64,000 bases of DNA from Phenylobacterium zucineum HLK1 (GTDB lineage Bacteria > Pseudomonadota > Alphaproteobacteria > Caulobacterales > Caulobacteraceae), in NCBI RefSeq assembly GCF_000017265.1, contig NC_011144.1:496001-560000 (forward strand), written 5' to 3'. A model generated the notes under the pieces. The model saw only the letters and a list, made by a program, of their open reading frames with translations, did not search any database and was not told where the DNA came from. The translations under genes and the position numbers were made by a program. Shown in pieces: positions 16,270-24,947 of the stretch (within the stretch, counting starts at the first letter, position 1; each line of letters begins with the position of its first letter).

Positions 16270-17642
16270 AGCTGGACCTGACGACCACCAAGCCTTCGTT
16301 CGTCGCCCCCGCGTTCGACGGCGACGACAAGGGGCCGATGGACCCCGCGCTCGAGAAGCGCCTCCGCCGCCCGATGATCCTGGGGGCGGGGGTGATCGGG
16401 GCGTTCGTGATCGGCCTGGGCGCCTGGGCCTCGGTCACGCCGCTCAGCACCGGCATCACCGCGCCGGCCGAGGTGCGGGTCGAGAGCAATCGCAAGACCC
16501 TGCGGGGCAGCCGCCAGGGCGGCGTGGTGAAGCAGATCCTGGTGCGCGAGGGCCAGCACGTCCGCGCCCAGCAGCCGCTGCTGATCTTCAACGACGTCGA
16601 GGCGCGCGCCGCCGTCGACGTCTTCCAGAACCAGTACGACGTGATGCTGGCCCAGAACGCGCGGTACTCCGCCGAGGCGACGGGGCGCTCGTCCCTGACC
16701 TTCCCGGCCGAGCTCACCAGCCGGGCGGCCGACCCGCGGGTCGCCACCCTGATCCGCGACCAGGAGTTCCTGTTCGCCACGCGCCTGCAGCTGTTCCAGA
16801 GCCAGTCGGCCGTGCTCGGCCAGCGGATCGAGCAGCTCGAGACCCAGATCCAGGGCCTGCAGGCGCAGGTCGCCTCGATCGACGAGCAGCGCCGGCTGAC
16901 CGAGGAGGAGCTCTCGGGCTACCGGACGCTGAACGAAAAGGGCTATGCGCCCAAGACGCTGATCCTGCGCTACGAGCGCTCGCTCGCCGAGCTGGGCGGC
17001 CGCCGGGGGCAGCTCGCCGCCGAGATCGCGCGCATCCGCCAGCAGATGGGCGAGACCCGCCTGCAGCTGGTCTCGCTGCGCGAGGAGCGCCAGAGCCAGG
17101 CCGCCGAAGGCCTGCGGGAGAGCCAGTCGCGGATGGCCGACGTGGTGCCGCGCCTGACGACCGCCAAGCAGGACCTGGCCGCGACGGTGATCCGCGCGCC
17201 GGTCGACGGCTACGTCTTCAACCTCACCCAGTTCACCGTCGGCGGCGTCGTCGGCTCGGGCGAGGTGCTGATGGACATCGTGCCGGCCACGACGCCGCTC
17301 ACGGTCAGCGCGATGGTGCGGCCCGAGGACGTGGACCAGGTGCACATCGGCATGGACGCGCGGGTCCGCCTCACCGGCCTCAATTCGCGCTTCAACGAAG
17401 ACCTCGACGCCAAGGTGGCGGTGATCTCGGCCGACCGGCTCACCGACGAGCAGAAGGGCCTGTCGTTCTACCGCGTCGACCTGCGAATCGACCCCCGCGA
17501 GCTGTCGAAGCTGAAGAAGGGCGTCGAGCTGACGCCCGGCATGCCCGCCAGCGCCCTGATCGTGACCGGCGAACGGACGGTGATGGGATACCTGATTTCG
17601 CCGATTACGGACGTCATGCGGGACGCCTTCCGCGAGGAGTAG
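16266..17642 (+). CDS. rsaE: Type I secretion periplasmic adaptor (HlyD/RsaE family)
   Basis: This 458-residue membrane-fusion protein has a short cytoplasmic N terminus, one membrane helix (MILGAGVIGAFVIGLGAWA), a lipoyl-like half (VESNRKTLRGSRQGGVVKQI) and a long alpha-hairpin (about residues 150-300, rich in Gln/Glu/Arg). It ends with the second half of the lipoyl and beta-barrel domains (VIRAPVDGYVFNLTQFTVGG), closing in VMRDAFREE. It couples the ABC transporter to an outer-membrane channel. The ATG overlaps the transporter stop. In Caulobacter rsaD-rsaE follow the S-layer gene; here a RTX gene follows them instead. Confidence 0.92.
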   Translation: MKLDLTTTKPSFVAPAFDGDDKGPMDPALEKRLRRPMILGAGVIGAFVIGLGAWASVTPLSTGITAPAEVRVESNRKTLRGSRQGGVVKQILVREGQHVRAQQPLLIFNDVEARAAVDVFQNQYDVMLAQNARYSAEATGRSSLTFPAELTSRAADPRVATLIRDQEFLFATRLQLFQSQSAVLGQRIEQLETQIQGLQAQVASIDEQRRLTEEELSGYRTLNEKGYAPKTLILRYERSLAELGGRRGQLAAEIARIRQQMGETRLQLVSLREERQSQAAEGLRESQSRMADVVPRLTTAKQDLAATVIRAPVDGYVFNLTQFTVGGVVGSGEVLMDIVPATTPLTVSAMVRPEDVDQVHIGMDARVRLTGLNSRFNEDLDAKVAVISADRLTDEQKGLSFYRVDLRIDPRELSKLKKGVELTPGMPASALIVTGERTVMGYLISPITDVMRDAFREE

Positions 17643-17854
17643 GGGCGCCGATGCAACACCCTCCGCACGTCGGGAAACGGCGCCTTTTTGGTGTTGCCTA
17701 ATTGGCAGGGTTCCGATACGTCTCGGCTTGGGCTCGTCTAACCTACGCCGCAGCCGTGCTATGGCGCTTGGGGTAATGGACCGCCGGGATTGCCCCATCG
17801 GGGATGGGGGTCAGGCGTTCCGGGGGTCCGTGTGACACAGACTGGAGAGACTTA
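17643..17854. promoter_or_regulatory. Intergenic leader before the RTX gene with nested inverted repeats
   Basis: Two arms GCAACACC (17653-17660) and GGTGTTGC (17690-17697) are perfect complements. A second pair of GGCGCC (17644-17649 and 17679-17684) is followed by TTTTT at 17685-17689, which could end transcription of the secretion operon. GGAGAGA at 17844-17850 is a good ribosome-binding site for the RTX ATG at 17855. No convincing promoter hexamers were found. Confidence 0.4.
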
Positions 17855-19765
17855 ATGGCTAGCTATATTTGGGAAACTATGACGCAGGCGAACGCTGACG
17901 CGTTCACCTCGAACGACGTCATCGTCTTCACCACCGCGGGTGCGACTGGTGCGGCGACCGTCGTGCAATTCGTTCCGGCCACGGCGACCACGCCGGCGTC
18001 GGTCAGCATCTCGTTCGGCGGCAAGTCGCTGAGCTTCGATGCGGCTGACGTGCAAGGCCGCACCAACCTGGCCGTCTACCCGGACGGCTCGGTCCTGTAC
18101 GTGGGCTCGACGGGCCCCGACAACGGCGCGACCTCGGGCGGCGAAAACTCCGACGGCATGTACGGCGGCAACGGCAACGACACCCTGGGCGGCGGCAACG
18201 GCGCGGACCTGCTGCACGGCAACCTCGGCGACGACTCGCTGAACGGCGGCGGCGGCGCTGACTCCATCTACGGCGGTCAGGGCGACGATGACATCGTCAT
18301 GGGCGCCGGCGGCTTCTTCGGCCACGGCAACCTGGGCGACGACAGCCTCGACGGCTCGGCCGGCAGCGCCACGACCGTCCAGTGGCTGTACGGCGGTCAG
18401 GGCAACGACACCGTCGTCGGCGGCGCGGGCGCTGACCTGCTGTTCGGCAACATGGGCAACGACAGCATCGGCGGCGGCGGCGGCAACGACCAGATCTTCG
18501 GTGAAGACGGCAACGACACCGTCACCGCCAACGGCGGGACCGTGGTTGTCTCCGGCGGCAACGGCGCCGACAGCATCACCGCTACTGGCGCGGCCGTGAA
18601 CCTGCAGGGCAACATCGGCGACGACACCCTCGTCGCGACCGGCGCCGGCAACGACATCCTCGTCGGCGGTCAGGGCAACGACATCCTGACGGCCAGCACC
18701 GGCGGCAACGAGTACCTGAACGGCAACCTGGGCGATGATACGCTCACGGGCGGTTCGGGCAACGATCAGCTGTACGGTGAGGCTGGCGCTGACAGCCTCG
18801 TGGGCGGCGACGGCAACAACACGCTCATCGGCGGCGACGGCTCCGACTCGATCACCGGTGGCACCGGCAACGACAGCGTCAGCGGCGGCAACGGCTCGGA
18901 CGTGATCGTGGCTGGCGACGGCGTGAACACCATCGACGCTGGCGAAGGCAACAACTCGATCACCGCCGGCTCCGGCAGCGACGTGATCACGGCCGGTGCG
19001 GGCAACGACACCGTCGTCGCCAACAACGGCAACAACTCGGTCTCGGTCGGCGACGGCGCCAACTCCGTCACGGCCGGCACGGGCAACGACACCATCACGT
19101 CGGGCTCGGGCAACGACACGATCGACGCCGGCAACGGCAACAACGTGATCTCCGCCGGCGACGGCGCCAACTCGATCACGGCCGGCACGGGCAACGACAA
19201 CATCACGTCGGGCTCGGGCAACGACACCATCCTCTCGGGGACGGGCGCTGACACCATCGACGCTGGCGACGGCGCGAACTCGATCACCGCTGACGCCGGC
19301 AACGACGTCATCACGACCGGTTCGGGCGCGGACGTCATCCTCGGCGGCGACGGCAACGACGTGATCAACTCCGGCGCTGGCAACGACGTCATCACCGGCG
19401 GCCTGGGCAAGGACGTCATCACCGGCGGCGCCGGCGCTGACACCTTCATCTTCGGCAACGGCGACTCGGGCGTCACGGCCGGCGGCATCGACCAGATCCG
19501 CGACTGGGAAGCCACCGACCGCCTCGACTTCGCGGGCGCCGCGGCGACCGGCACCACCTACGTCGAAACCTCGGCGGCCGACTACGACGCCGCCAAGACG
19601 ACGGCGGACGGCCTGATCGGCACCGGCATCGACTACGTCGCGGTGCAGGTCGGTTCGGACGTGGTGATCTTCACCGACAGCGCCGGCAACAACGGCACTG
19701 CGGAAGACGCCGTGGTCCTGGTGGGCCGCACGCTGGCCGACATCGACAGCTCGAACATCGTCTAA
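17855..19765 (+). CDS. RTX calcium-binding protein, candidate S-layer or secreted surface protein
   Basis: The 636-residue protein has about 100 non-repeat residues, then dense Gly/Asn/Asp nonapeptide repeats (GGNGND, GSGNDT, GADTI types) from about residue 103 to 530, and a C-terminal block with DTFIFGNGDSG and QIRDWEATDRLDF. That block resembles the RTX/serralysin C-terminal domain that carries the uncleaved type I secretion signal. I see no cysteine, and few Lys or Arg, as is usual for S-layer and RTX proteins. Codon use shifts toward GCT and GGT relative to neighbours, which suits high expression. It lies just after the secretion ATPase and adaptor and ends in a strong terminator. Whether it forms an S-layer is inferred from context. 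Confidence 0.85.
   Translation: MASYIWETMTQANADAFTSNDVIVFTTAGATGAATVVQFVPATATTPASVSISFGGKSLSFDAADVQGRTNLAVYPDGSVLYVGSTGPDNGATSGGENSDGMYGGNGNDTLGGGNGADLLHGNLGDDSLNGGGGADSIYGGQGDDDIVMGAGGFFGHGNLGDDSLDGSAGSATTVQWLYGGQGNDTVVGGAGADLLFGNMGNDSIGGGGGNDQIFGEDGNDTVTANGGTVVVSGGNGADSITATGAAVNLQGNIGDDTLVATGAGNDILVGGQGNDILTASTGGNEYLNGNLGDDTLTGGSGNDQLYGEAGADSLVGGDGNNTLIGGDGSDSITGGTGNDSVSGGNGSDVIVAGDGVNTIDAGEGNNSITAGSGSDVITAGAGNDTVVANNGNNSVSVGDGANSVTAGTGNDTITSGSGNDTIDAGNGNNVISAGDGANSITAGTGNDNITSGSGNDTILSGTGADTIDAGDGANSITADAGNDVITTGSGADVILGGDGNDVINSGAGNDVITGGLGKDVITGGAGADTFIFGNGDSGVTAGGIDQIRDWEATDRLDFAGAAATGTTYVETSAADYDAAKTTADGLIGTGIDYVAVQVGSDVVIFTDSAGNNGTAEDAVVLVGRTLADIDSSNIV
18155..19446 (+). repeat. RTX nonapeptide repeat region
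   Basis: Codons of roughly residues 103-530 repeat GGC-AAC-GAC-like words coding GGxGxD units. At DNA level this looks like a short tandem repeat, but it is explained by the calcium-binding beta-roll protein. Confidence 0.85.
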
Positions 19766-19789
19766 GCGACGATCGAGCTGAGTGCTTCT

Positions 19790-19818
19790 GGGGGCCGCCT
19801 TCGGGCGGCCCCCTTTTT
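19790..19818 (+). terminator. Strong intrinsic terminator after the RTX gene
   Basis: A perfect 10-base stem (19790-19799 with 19804-19813) closes on a TTCG tetraloop and is followed by TTTTT at 19814-19818. It is the cleanest terminator in the window and sits 25 bases after the RTX stop. Confidence 0.93.
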
Positions 19819-19903
19819 ATTGGCTGCTCGCCGGCGACGCGCGCGGCCGCGAACCCCCTTGCCGGGGGCGAGAGCCAGCTGAAATGTGCGGGATGTGGAT
19901 AAA

Positions 19904-19939
19904 GATCGGGCGGCGGATCTTTCGACCCGCCGCCCGATC
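19904..19939. repeat. 13-base perfect inverted repeat in the gap between the RTX and M23 genes
   Basis: GATCGGGCGGCGG (19904-19916) pairs with 19927-19939 around a 10-base loop. No T-run follows on either strand. It lies downstream of both convergent genes, so it may be a bidirectional Rho-type or mRNA-stabilising hairpin. The rest of the 288-base gap holds nothing recognisable besides the terminator. Confidence 0.7.
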
Positions 19940-20053
19940 AAAGCGACACAGCCATGGAGAGCTAGGCTGACACAGAAGTTTAGCCGAAAGCTCGACCGCG
20001 CGAAAGGGATTCCCGGATCACGTGTCGGTTAACTTGGCCATAATGTCCGCTGC

Positions 20054-21148
20054 TCAGAGCCGCATCGAGACGCTGCGCTCCAGCGCGACCCGTCCTTCCC
20101 GATAGACTCGCATCCGCGCCGTGTAGGCGCCCGCCGGCCAGCCGTCCGCGGGCCGCTTCTTGCCCGCGTAGGCCATGTACTGGGCCTTGTCGCGGTCGAG
20201 CGGCGGCTGCCGGCCGCGGGCGAGCTCCGCGCCTCCCGGCCCGGTAAGGCTGATCTCCACCTCGTCCCCACCGCGAAGACCAATGCCGCGGCCGTAGGCG
20301 ACGATGTAGGGAGAGCTCCGGGTGGGGGCGGCGATCGCGCCATCCTCGATGTTCCCCATGGCCACAGGTCCCGCGGCGAACCCCAGGTTCAGCACCGCGC
20401 CGGCCATGTAGGGCGTCTGCGTCACGACCTCCGCGCTCCACAGGGGCCTGCTCGGGCCGGCCCCGGTTCCAGTCCCGGCGTTGCACCCGTCACCCGCGCC
20501 CGGCGCCCAGGGATCGGTCACCCGCCCATCGTGGTGCACCTGGAAGTGCAGGTGCGGGAACTCCGTCGCCCCGGAGAGGCCCACCAGACCCAGGGGCTGG
20601 CCCGCAGCGACCGTGTCCCCGACCTTCACGCGCAGGCTGCCGCGCGCCAGGTGGCAGTACTGGGTCTCCCAGCCGCCGCCGTGGTCGATCACGACGCCGT
20701 TGCCGCACTCGCGCCCGTCGACCGGCGGGGCGCCGTCCTGGCGGATGGAGACGTCGTCCACGCCGTCCCGCAGCCGTGCGACCCGTCCCGGCGCAGCCGC
20801 CAGCACCGCGACGCCCCGCCGCTGGGCGGCCATGTCGGGGATACGGAAATCGACGCCCTTGTGCCCGTCGTAGGTCCGCCGGCCGCAGCGGTAGTCGCGC
20901 ACGCCCGGTCCCGGGTCGCGGTCGACGTAGTGCTGCACCTCGCAGGTCCGGCCGGGCGTGCAGGCGATCGGCAGCCCGAACCGCGGGCCCTGGCCCGGGA
21001 TGGCGGTCTGAGCGGGGACGGCGTTCCGCTCGGCGGCGGCGCTCTGGCCCGAGGCGGCGCTCTGGCCCGCCCCACCGCCTGACGCGTCACTGGCGGCCGG
21101 CGTACAGGCGACGACCAGGCCGGCGGCGGCAAGTGGCGCTAGGCGCAT
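20054..21148 (-). CDS. M23 family peptidase lipoprotein
   Basis: This 364-residue protein starts at an ATG with a GGGAGG ribosome-binding site. Its signal peptide ends in the lipobox LVVAC (Cys about residue 16), so it should be a lipoprotein. The LytM-type zinc site is visible: His96 and Asp100 in DGHKGVDF, and His199/His201 in FPHLHFQ. Two extra cysteines (IACTPGRTCEV) and a C-terminal beta-rich part, with WSAEVVTQTP and later segments, follow the peptidase domain. It may cut peptidoglycan peptides in the cell wall or activate a hydrolase. Upstream in-frame codons to 21337 are open but lack a start signal. It is divergent from the sulfotransferase at 21382. Confidence 0.9.
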   Translation of the reverse strand: MRLAPLAAAGLVVACTPAASDASGGGAGQSAASGQSAAAERNAVPAQTAIPGQGPRFGLPIACTPGRTCEVQHYVDRDPGPGVRDYRCGRRTYDGHKGVDFRIPDMAAQRRGVAVLAAAPGRVARLRDGVDDVSIRQDGAPPVDGRECGNGVVIDHGGGWETQYCHLARGSLRVKVGDTVAAGQPLGLVGLSGATEFPHLHFQVHHDGRVTDPWAPGAGDGCNAGTGTGAGPSRPLWSAEVVTQTPYMAGAVLNLGFAAGPVAMGNIEDGAIAAPTRSSPYIVAYGRGIGLRGGDEVEISLTGPGGAELARGRQPPLDRDKAQYMAYAGKKRPADGWPAGAYTARMRVYREGRVALERSVSMRL

Positions 21149-21238
21149 GTGTGACCTCCCTGAAGTGACGGCCGGGCAGCGTTGGTCGCAGCCCCGGCCA
21201 AAATGTGACACGGGCTGGCCCCCAGCGCGCCCGATGAT

Positions 21239-21246
21239 GCTAGAAC
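21239..21246 (+). promoter_or_regulatory. Candidate -10 element of the Caulobacter housekeeping type
   Basis: GCTAGAAC matches the published Caulobacter sigma-73 -10 form GCTANAWC exactly. No good TTGAC-like -35 lies at the right distance, and it is about 135 bases before the sulfotransferase start. Confidence 0.3.
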
Positions 21247-21381
21247 GGGCCCGCCGGGACGCCTGGGGCGGGCGACTCGGACCGACTGGACCTTCTCCGC
21301 AAGACCGATGATCCCGCACCTGCCGCACCCGCCACACGCCGCCCGACGCCGCCTTCCGCGTCCCGCCAGGAACCCCGCCCG

Positions 21382-22017
21382 ATGATGGCGCTCTCGCACC
21401 GCTTCCTCTTCGTCCACATCCCGAAGACCGGCGGCAATTCGGTGCAGAACATCCTGCGCGCCTATTCCGAGGACGAGATCGTCTGCCGCGAGCCCTACCA
21501 GGACGGCGTGGAGCGGTTCGAGCTGCTCAATCCGACCTACGGCTTCTCGAAGCACAGCCCCCTGTGGGAGTACCGCGCCAAGCTGCCGCCCGAGACCTAC
21601 GCCTCGCTGTTCAAGTTCGCCTGCGTGCGCAATCCGTGGGAGCGGGCGGTGTCCTACTACTTCTCGCCCCACCGCCAGGTCTCGACGTTCACGCGGGAGG
21701 CGTTCGTGGAGTTCCTGCCGACGATCCCGCCGATGATCCAGCACCTGCGCGAGACGCCGGACCAGCCCGCGGCTGGCATCCCGGGCAACTTCGACTATCT
21801 GATGCGCTTCGAGACGTTGCAGCGGGACTTCGACGTGGTCTGCGATCAGCTGGGAATTCCCCGCCAGGCGCTGCCGACGCGCAACAAGTCGGCCCGCGGC
21901 CGGGTCGAGGACTACTACGACCGCGGCACGACCGAGCTGGTCCGCGAGCTGTTCGCCGACGACATCGCGCTGTTCGGCTACGACATCCCCTGGGCAGGAG
22001 CCGAGCATGTTCTTTAA
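21382..22017 (+). CDS. Sulfotransferase family 2 protein
   Basis: The 211-residue protein begins with FVHIPKTGGNS (residues 10-20), the PAPS 5'-phosphate loop of carbohydrate sulfotransferases related to the heparan and chondroitin families, followed by FKFACVRNPWERAVSYYF, the 3'-phosphate-binding segment. It likely sulfates a cell-surface glycan. Its length is that of a minimal catalytic domain. Two ATG codons are adjacent (21382 and 21385). Its end overlaps the start of the radical SAM gene by 11 bases, so the two are translationally coupled. This is the second sulfotransferase in the window, unrelated in detail to the one at 6558. Confidence 0.87.
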   Translation: MMALSHRFLFVHIPKTGGNSVQNILRAYSEDEIVCREPYQDGVERFELLNPTYGFSKHSPLWEYRAKLPPETYASLFKFACVRNPWERAVSYYFSPHRQVSTFTREAFVEFLPTIPPMIQHLRETPDQPAAGIPGNFDYLMRFETLQRDFDVVCDQLGIPRQALPTRNKSARGRVEDYYDRGTTELVRELFADDIALFGYDIPWAGAEHVL

Positions 22018-23041
22018 GCCGCTGGGCCGCCAGGCCGCCAAGCCCGCCCAAGCCCCCCTCGGGGCGCCTGCCGCCGCGCCGCCTGTCGAGCAGGCGACGA
22101 TCAACGTGCGCTTCTTCACCGACTATCCGGTGTGCAACTACAAGTGCCCCTACTGCGTGGCCGGCCACGGACCGCCCGAGGGCCGCGGGCCGAGCCCCTG
22201 GGACGAGGACCGCTACCTCCAGATCATCGACAACATCTGCAAGCTGCCGTTCCCCATCAACATCCGCATCGGGGTGGGCGGCGAGTTCTTCATCTCGAAG
22301 GTGCTGGTGGAGGGCGCGCGGCGCCTGGGCGCCTCGGAAAACGTCCGCGTCCTGAACCTTATCACCAACCTCAGCTTCCACCCAAAGCAGTACGCCCGGA
22401 TCCTGGCTGGAATCCCCAAGGAGAAGGTGGCGCTGGTGGCCAGCTACCACCCCACCGAGATCAAGAACGAGGACGCCTGGATCGCCGCGGCCCAGGAGCT
22501 GGGCACCTACTACGACCTGACGACCATGAGCGTCGCCTACCCGCCCTCGCTGCACAAGCTGCCGGAGGTGAAGGCCAAGTTCGAGGCCGCGGGCGTCGAC
22601 CACTTCGTGCAGCCGTTCATCGGCGAGTACGAGGGCAAGACCTATCCCCAGGAGTACACCGAGGAGGAGCGGGCGATCATCCGCCAGGTGATCTACTCCC
22701 GCCACGACTGGGAGTTCCTGCTCAACCTGAAGCGTCCGGGCATGTGCAACGCCGGCTTCAAGTACCTGTTCGTCGATCCCGAGGGGAAGGTGTTCCAGTG
22801 CGGCGGAGCCCAGCACCTGAAGCCGCTGGGGGACCTGACCCAGTCGACCGAGATCACCTTCCATTCCGGTCCGCGGCCGTGCCCGGTGTCGGTCTGCCAG
22901 TGCGACACCGAGAACATCAACACCAAGGTGTTCGAGGACCACTACGCCTACCTCGACAAGAACCAGCACCGGTTCGCCTACCGCTTCGCCGAGGAGGCCA
23001 AGGAGGCGCCGTGGATGGACGAGTGGACGGTGGCTTACTAG
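22007..23041 (+). CDS. Radical SAM protein with extra C-terminal cysteines
   Basis: The 344-residue protein has the canonical CxxxCxxC iron-sulfur motif as CNYKCPYC (Cys43, 47, 50) and a later GVGGEFF segment where radical SAM proteins place their SAM-contacting GGE-like residues. Five more cysteines sit in the C-terminal third (CNAGFKYLFVD, FQCGGA, PCPVSVCQC), in the style of SPASM or twitch domains that bind extra clusters. It overlaps a sulfotransferase gene and precedes CDP-sugar genes by about 90 bases. Those neighbours suggest action on a sugar, lipid or peptide of the cell surface, but no known family is clear. Function is unassigned. Confidence 0.85.
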   Translation: MFFKPLGRQAAKPAQAPLGAPAAAPPVEQATINVRFFTDYPVCNYKCPYCVAGHGPPEGRGPSPWDEDRYLQIIDNICKLPFPINIRIGVGGEFFISKVLVEGARRLGASENVRVLNLITNLSFHPKQYARILAGIPKEKVALVASYHPTEIKNEDAWIAAAQELGTYYDLTTMSVAYPPSLHKLPEVKAKFEAAGVDHFVQPFIGEYEGKTYPQEYTEEERAIIRQVIYSRHDWEFLLNLKRPGMCNAGFKYLFVDPEGKVFQCGGAQHLKPLGDLTQSTEITFHSGPRPCPVSVCQCDTENINTKVFEDHYAYLDKNQHRFAYRFAEEAKEAPWMDEWTVAY

Positions 23042-23130
23042 CCGCCCGCGCGTGGGGCCGCTAAGAGGTCACGACTGCGCCCAGGGACGTGCTTGGGGCG
23101 CTACGGGGGCGGCGCGAAGGGTGCCTTGAG

Positions 23131-23898
23131 ATGAAGACGGTGATCCTGGCCGGCGGCCTCGGCACGCGGATTTCGGAAGAAAGCCACCTGAAGCCCAAGC
23201 CGATGATCGAGATCGGCGGCCGGCCCATCCTGTGGCACATCATGAAGCTGTACTCGCACCACGGCTTCAACGACTTCATCGTCTGCCTGGGCTACAAGGG
23301 CTATGTGGTGAAGGAGTACTTCGCCAACTACGTGCTCCATCACGCCGACATCACGGTCGACCTGGACAAGGGCGCCATCGAGTATCACGCGACCAACCAC
23401 GAACCCTGGCGGGTGACGCTGGTGGAGACCGGCGCCGAGACCATGACCGGCGGACGGCTGAAGCGGGTGGCGCGCTATCTCGATCCCGGCGAGCCGTTCT
23501 TCTTCACCTACGGCGACGGCCTTGCCGACGTGGACCTGAAGGCCCTGGCGGCCTTCCACCGCGGGCACGGCAAGGCGGCGACGATCACCGCCGTCGCCCC
23601 GCCCGGGCGCTACGGCGCCCTGGAGATCGAGGCCGGGCAGGTCCAGCGTTTCACCGAGAAGCCCCCGGGCGACAACGGCCTGATCAACGGCGGCTTCTTC
23701 GTCCTGCAGCCCGAGGTGATCTCGCGCATCGCCGGCGACGCCACCACCTGGGAGAACGAGCCGCTGGAGGGCCTGGCCCGCGACGGGGAACTGATGGCCT
23801 ACCGCCACGACGGCTTCTGGGCGGCGATGGACACCCTGCGCGACAAGAACCACCTGGAGGCGCTCTGGGCTTCGGGCGAGGCGCCGTGGCGCCGGTGA
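23131..23898 (+). CDS. rfbF: Glucose-1-phosphate cytidylyltransferase
   Basis: The 255-residue enzyme makes CDP-glucose from CTP and glucose 1-phosphate. The nucleotide-binding N terminus ILAGGLGTRISEES, then KPKPMIEIGGRPILWHIMK and the later YGDGLADVD (metal-binding acid) and TEKPPG are characteristic of RfbF/DdhA. Length is typical. The next gene, CDP-glucose dehydratase, starts inside its end, confirming the pathway. It is the first of five overlapping genes that should build a modified 6-deoxyhexose. Confidence 0.95.
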   Translation: MKTVILAGGLGTRISEESHLKPKPMIEIGGRPILWHIMKLYSHHGFNDFIVCLGYKGYVVKEYFANYVLHHADITVDLDKGAIEYHATNHEPWRVTLVETGAETMTGGRLKRVARYLDPGEPFFFTYGDGLADVDLKALAAFHRGHGKAATITAVAPPGRYGALEIEAGQVQRFTEKPPGDNGLINGGFFVLQPEVISRIAGDATTWENEPLEGLARDGELMAYRHDGFWAAMDTLRDKNHLEALWASGEAPWRR

Positions 23899-24947
23899 AC
23901 CGCGACTTCTGGGCCGGCAAGCGGGTCCTGCTGACCGGCCACACGGGCTTCAAAGGCTCCTGGGCGGCGATCTGGCTGACCGCCATGGGCGTCGAGGTGA
24001 CGGGCGTGGCCCTGCCGCCGGACCAGCAGCCCAGCCTGTTCGAGCTGGCCGGCGTCGGCGGCCTTGTCCGCTCCCGGCTGGTCGACCTGCGCAATCCGCA
24101 CGCCATCGCCGGCGCCCTGGGCGAGCGCAAGTTCGACCTCGTGCTGCACATGGCGGCCCAGGCGATCGTCCGCACGGCGATCGAGGATCCCGTCGGGGCT
24201 TTCGCCAGCAACGTCATGGGGACGGCCCACCTCCTGCAGGCGCTGCGCAGCGAGGAGGAGCTGAAGGCCGTCCTCGTGGTCACCTCGGACAAGGTCTACG
24301 CCAACGCCGAAACCGGCCGCGCCTTCCGCGAAGAGGACCCGCTGGGCGGCAAGGACCCCTATTCGGCGTCCAAGGCGGCGGCCGAGATCGTCGTGAAGAG
24401 CTTCGCCCAGAGCTATTTCGAGACCCAGGGCGTGCCCGTCGGAACGGCGCGCGGCGGTAACGTCATCGGCGGCGGGGACTTCTCGCGCGACCGTCTGATG
24501 GCCGACATCGTCCGTGCGGCCGAGGCGGGCGAGCCCGTAGTGCTGCGCCACCCGGAGGCGACGCGCCCCTGGCAGCACGTGCTGGACTGTCTGGCCGGCT
24601 ATTTCCGCCACCTGGAGGCCCTGGCGACCGATCCGCAGGCCCCCAGGGCGCTGAACTTCGGGCCGCGGCCCGGCGGGCCCACCGTCACCGTCGGCGAGCT
24701 GGCCGGCGCCGCCGTCGAGGCTCTCGGCGCCAAGCCCTGGCGGCACGTGCGCGATCCCTTCTCGCTGGAAGCGAAGTCGCTGGCGATCGACGCCACCCTG
24801 GCGAAGGCGGCGATCGGCTTCGAAAGCCGGCTCGATGCGCCCGAGGCCGTGGCGCTGACCATGGAGTGGCACCGCCGGCGCGCCGCCGGCGAACCTGCCC
24901 TCGCCTTGTGCCGGGAGCAGATCGCGGCCTACGAAGCCCGCCCATGA
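23886..24947 (+). CDS. rfbG: CDP-glucose 4,6-dehydratase
   Basis: This short-chain dehydrogenase-type enzyme of about 350 residues turns CDP-glucose into CDP-4-keto-6-deoxyglucose. The NAD-binding motif is LLTGHTGFKGSW, the catalytic SDK-type stretch is VVTSDKVY, and the YxxxK pair is PYSASKAAAE. Two in-frame GTG starts are possible, 23886 and 23895. I took the first, which has GGCGAGG upstream; the second overlaps the rfbF stop as GTGA. The product is a branch point for 3,6-dideoxy and C-branched sugars. No 3-dehydrase (ascC/ddhC type) is present in this window. Confidence 0.93.
   Translation: MAPVNRDFWAGKRVLLTGHTGFKGSWAAIWLTAMGVEVTGVALPPDQQPSLFELAGVGGLVRSRLVDLRNPHAIAGALGERKFDLVLHMAAQAIVRTAIEDPVGAFASNVMGTAHLLQALRSEEELKAVLVVTSDKVYANAETGRAFREEDPLGGKDPYSASKAAAEIVVKSFAQSYFETQGVPVGTARGGNVIGGGDFSRDRLMADIVRAAEAGEPVVLRHPEATRPWQHVLDCLAGYFRHLEALATDPQAPRALNFGPRPGGPTVTVGELAGAAVEALGAKPWRHVRDPFSLEAKSLAIDATLAKAAIGFESRLDAPEAVALTMEWHRRRAAGEPALALCREQIAAYEARP

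Noticed and set aside
18155-19446. CRISPR-like or microsatellite array
   Set aside because: The regular DNA words encode RTX nonapeptides in one open frame, with no constant repeat plus unique spacer pattern.
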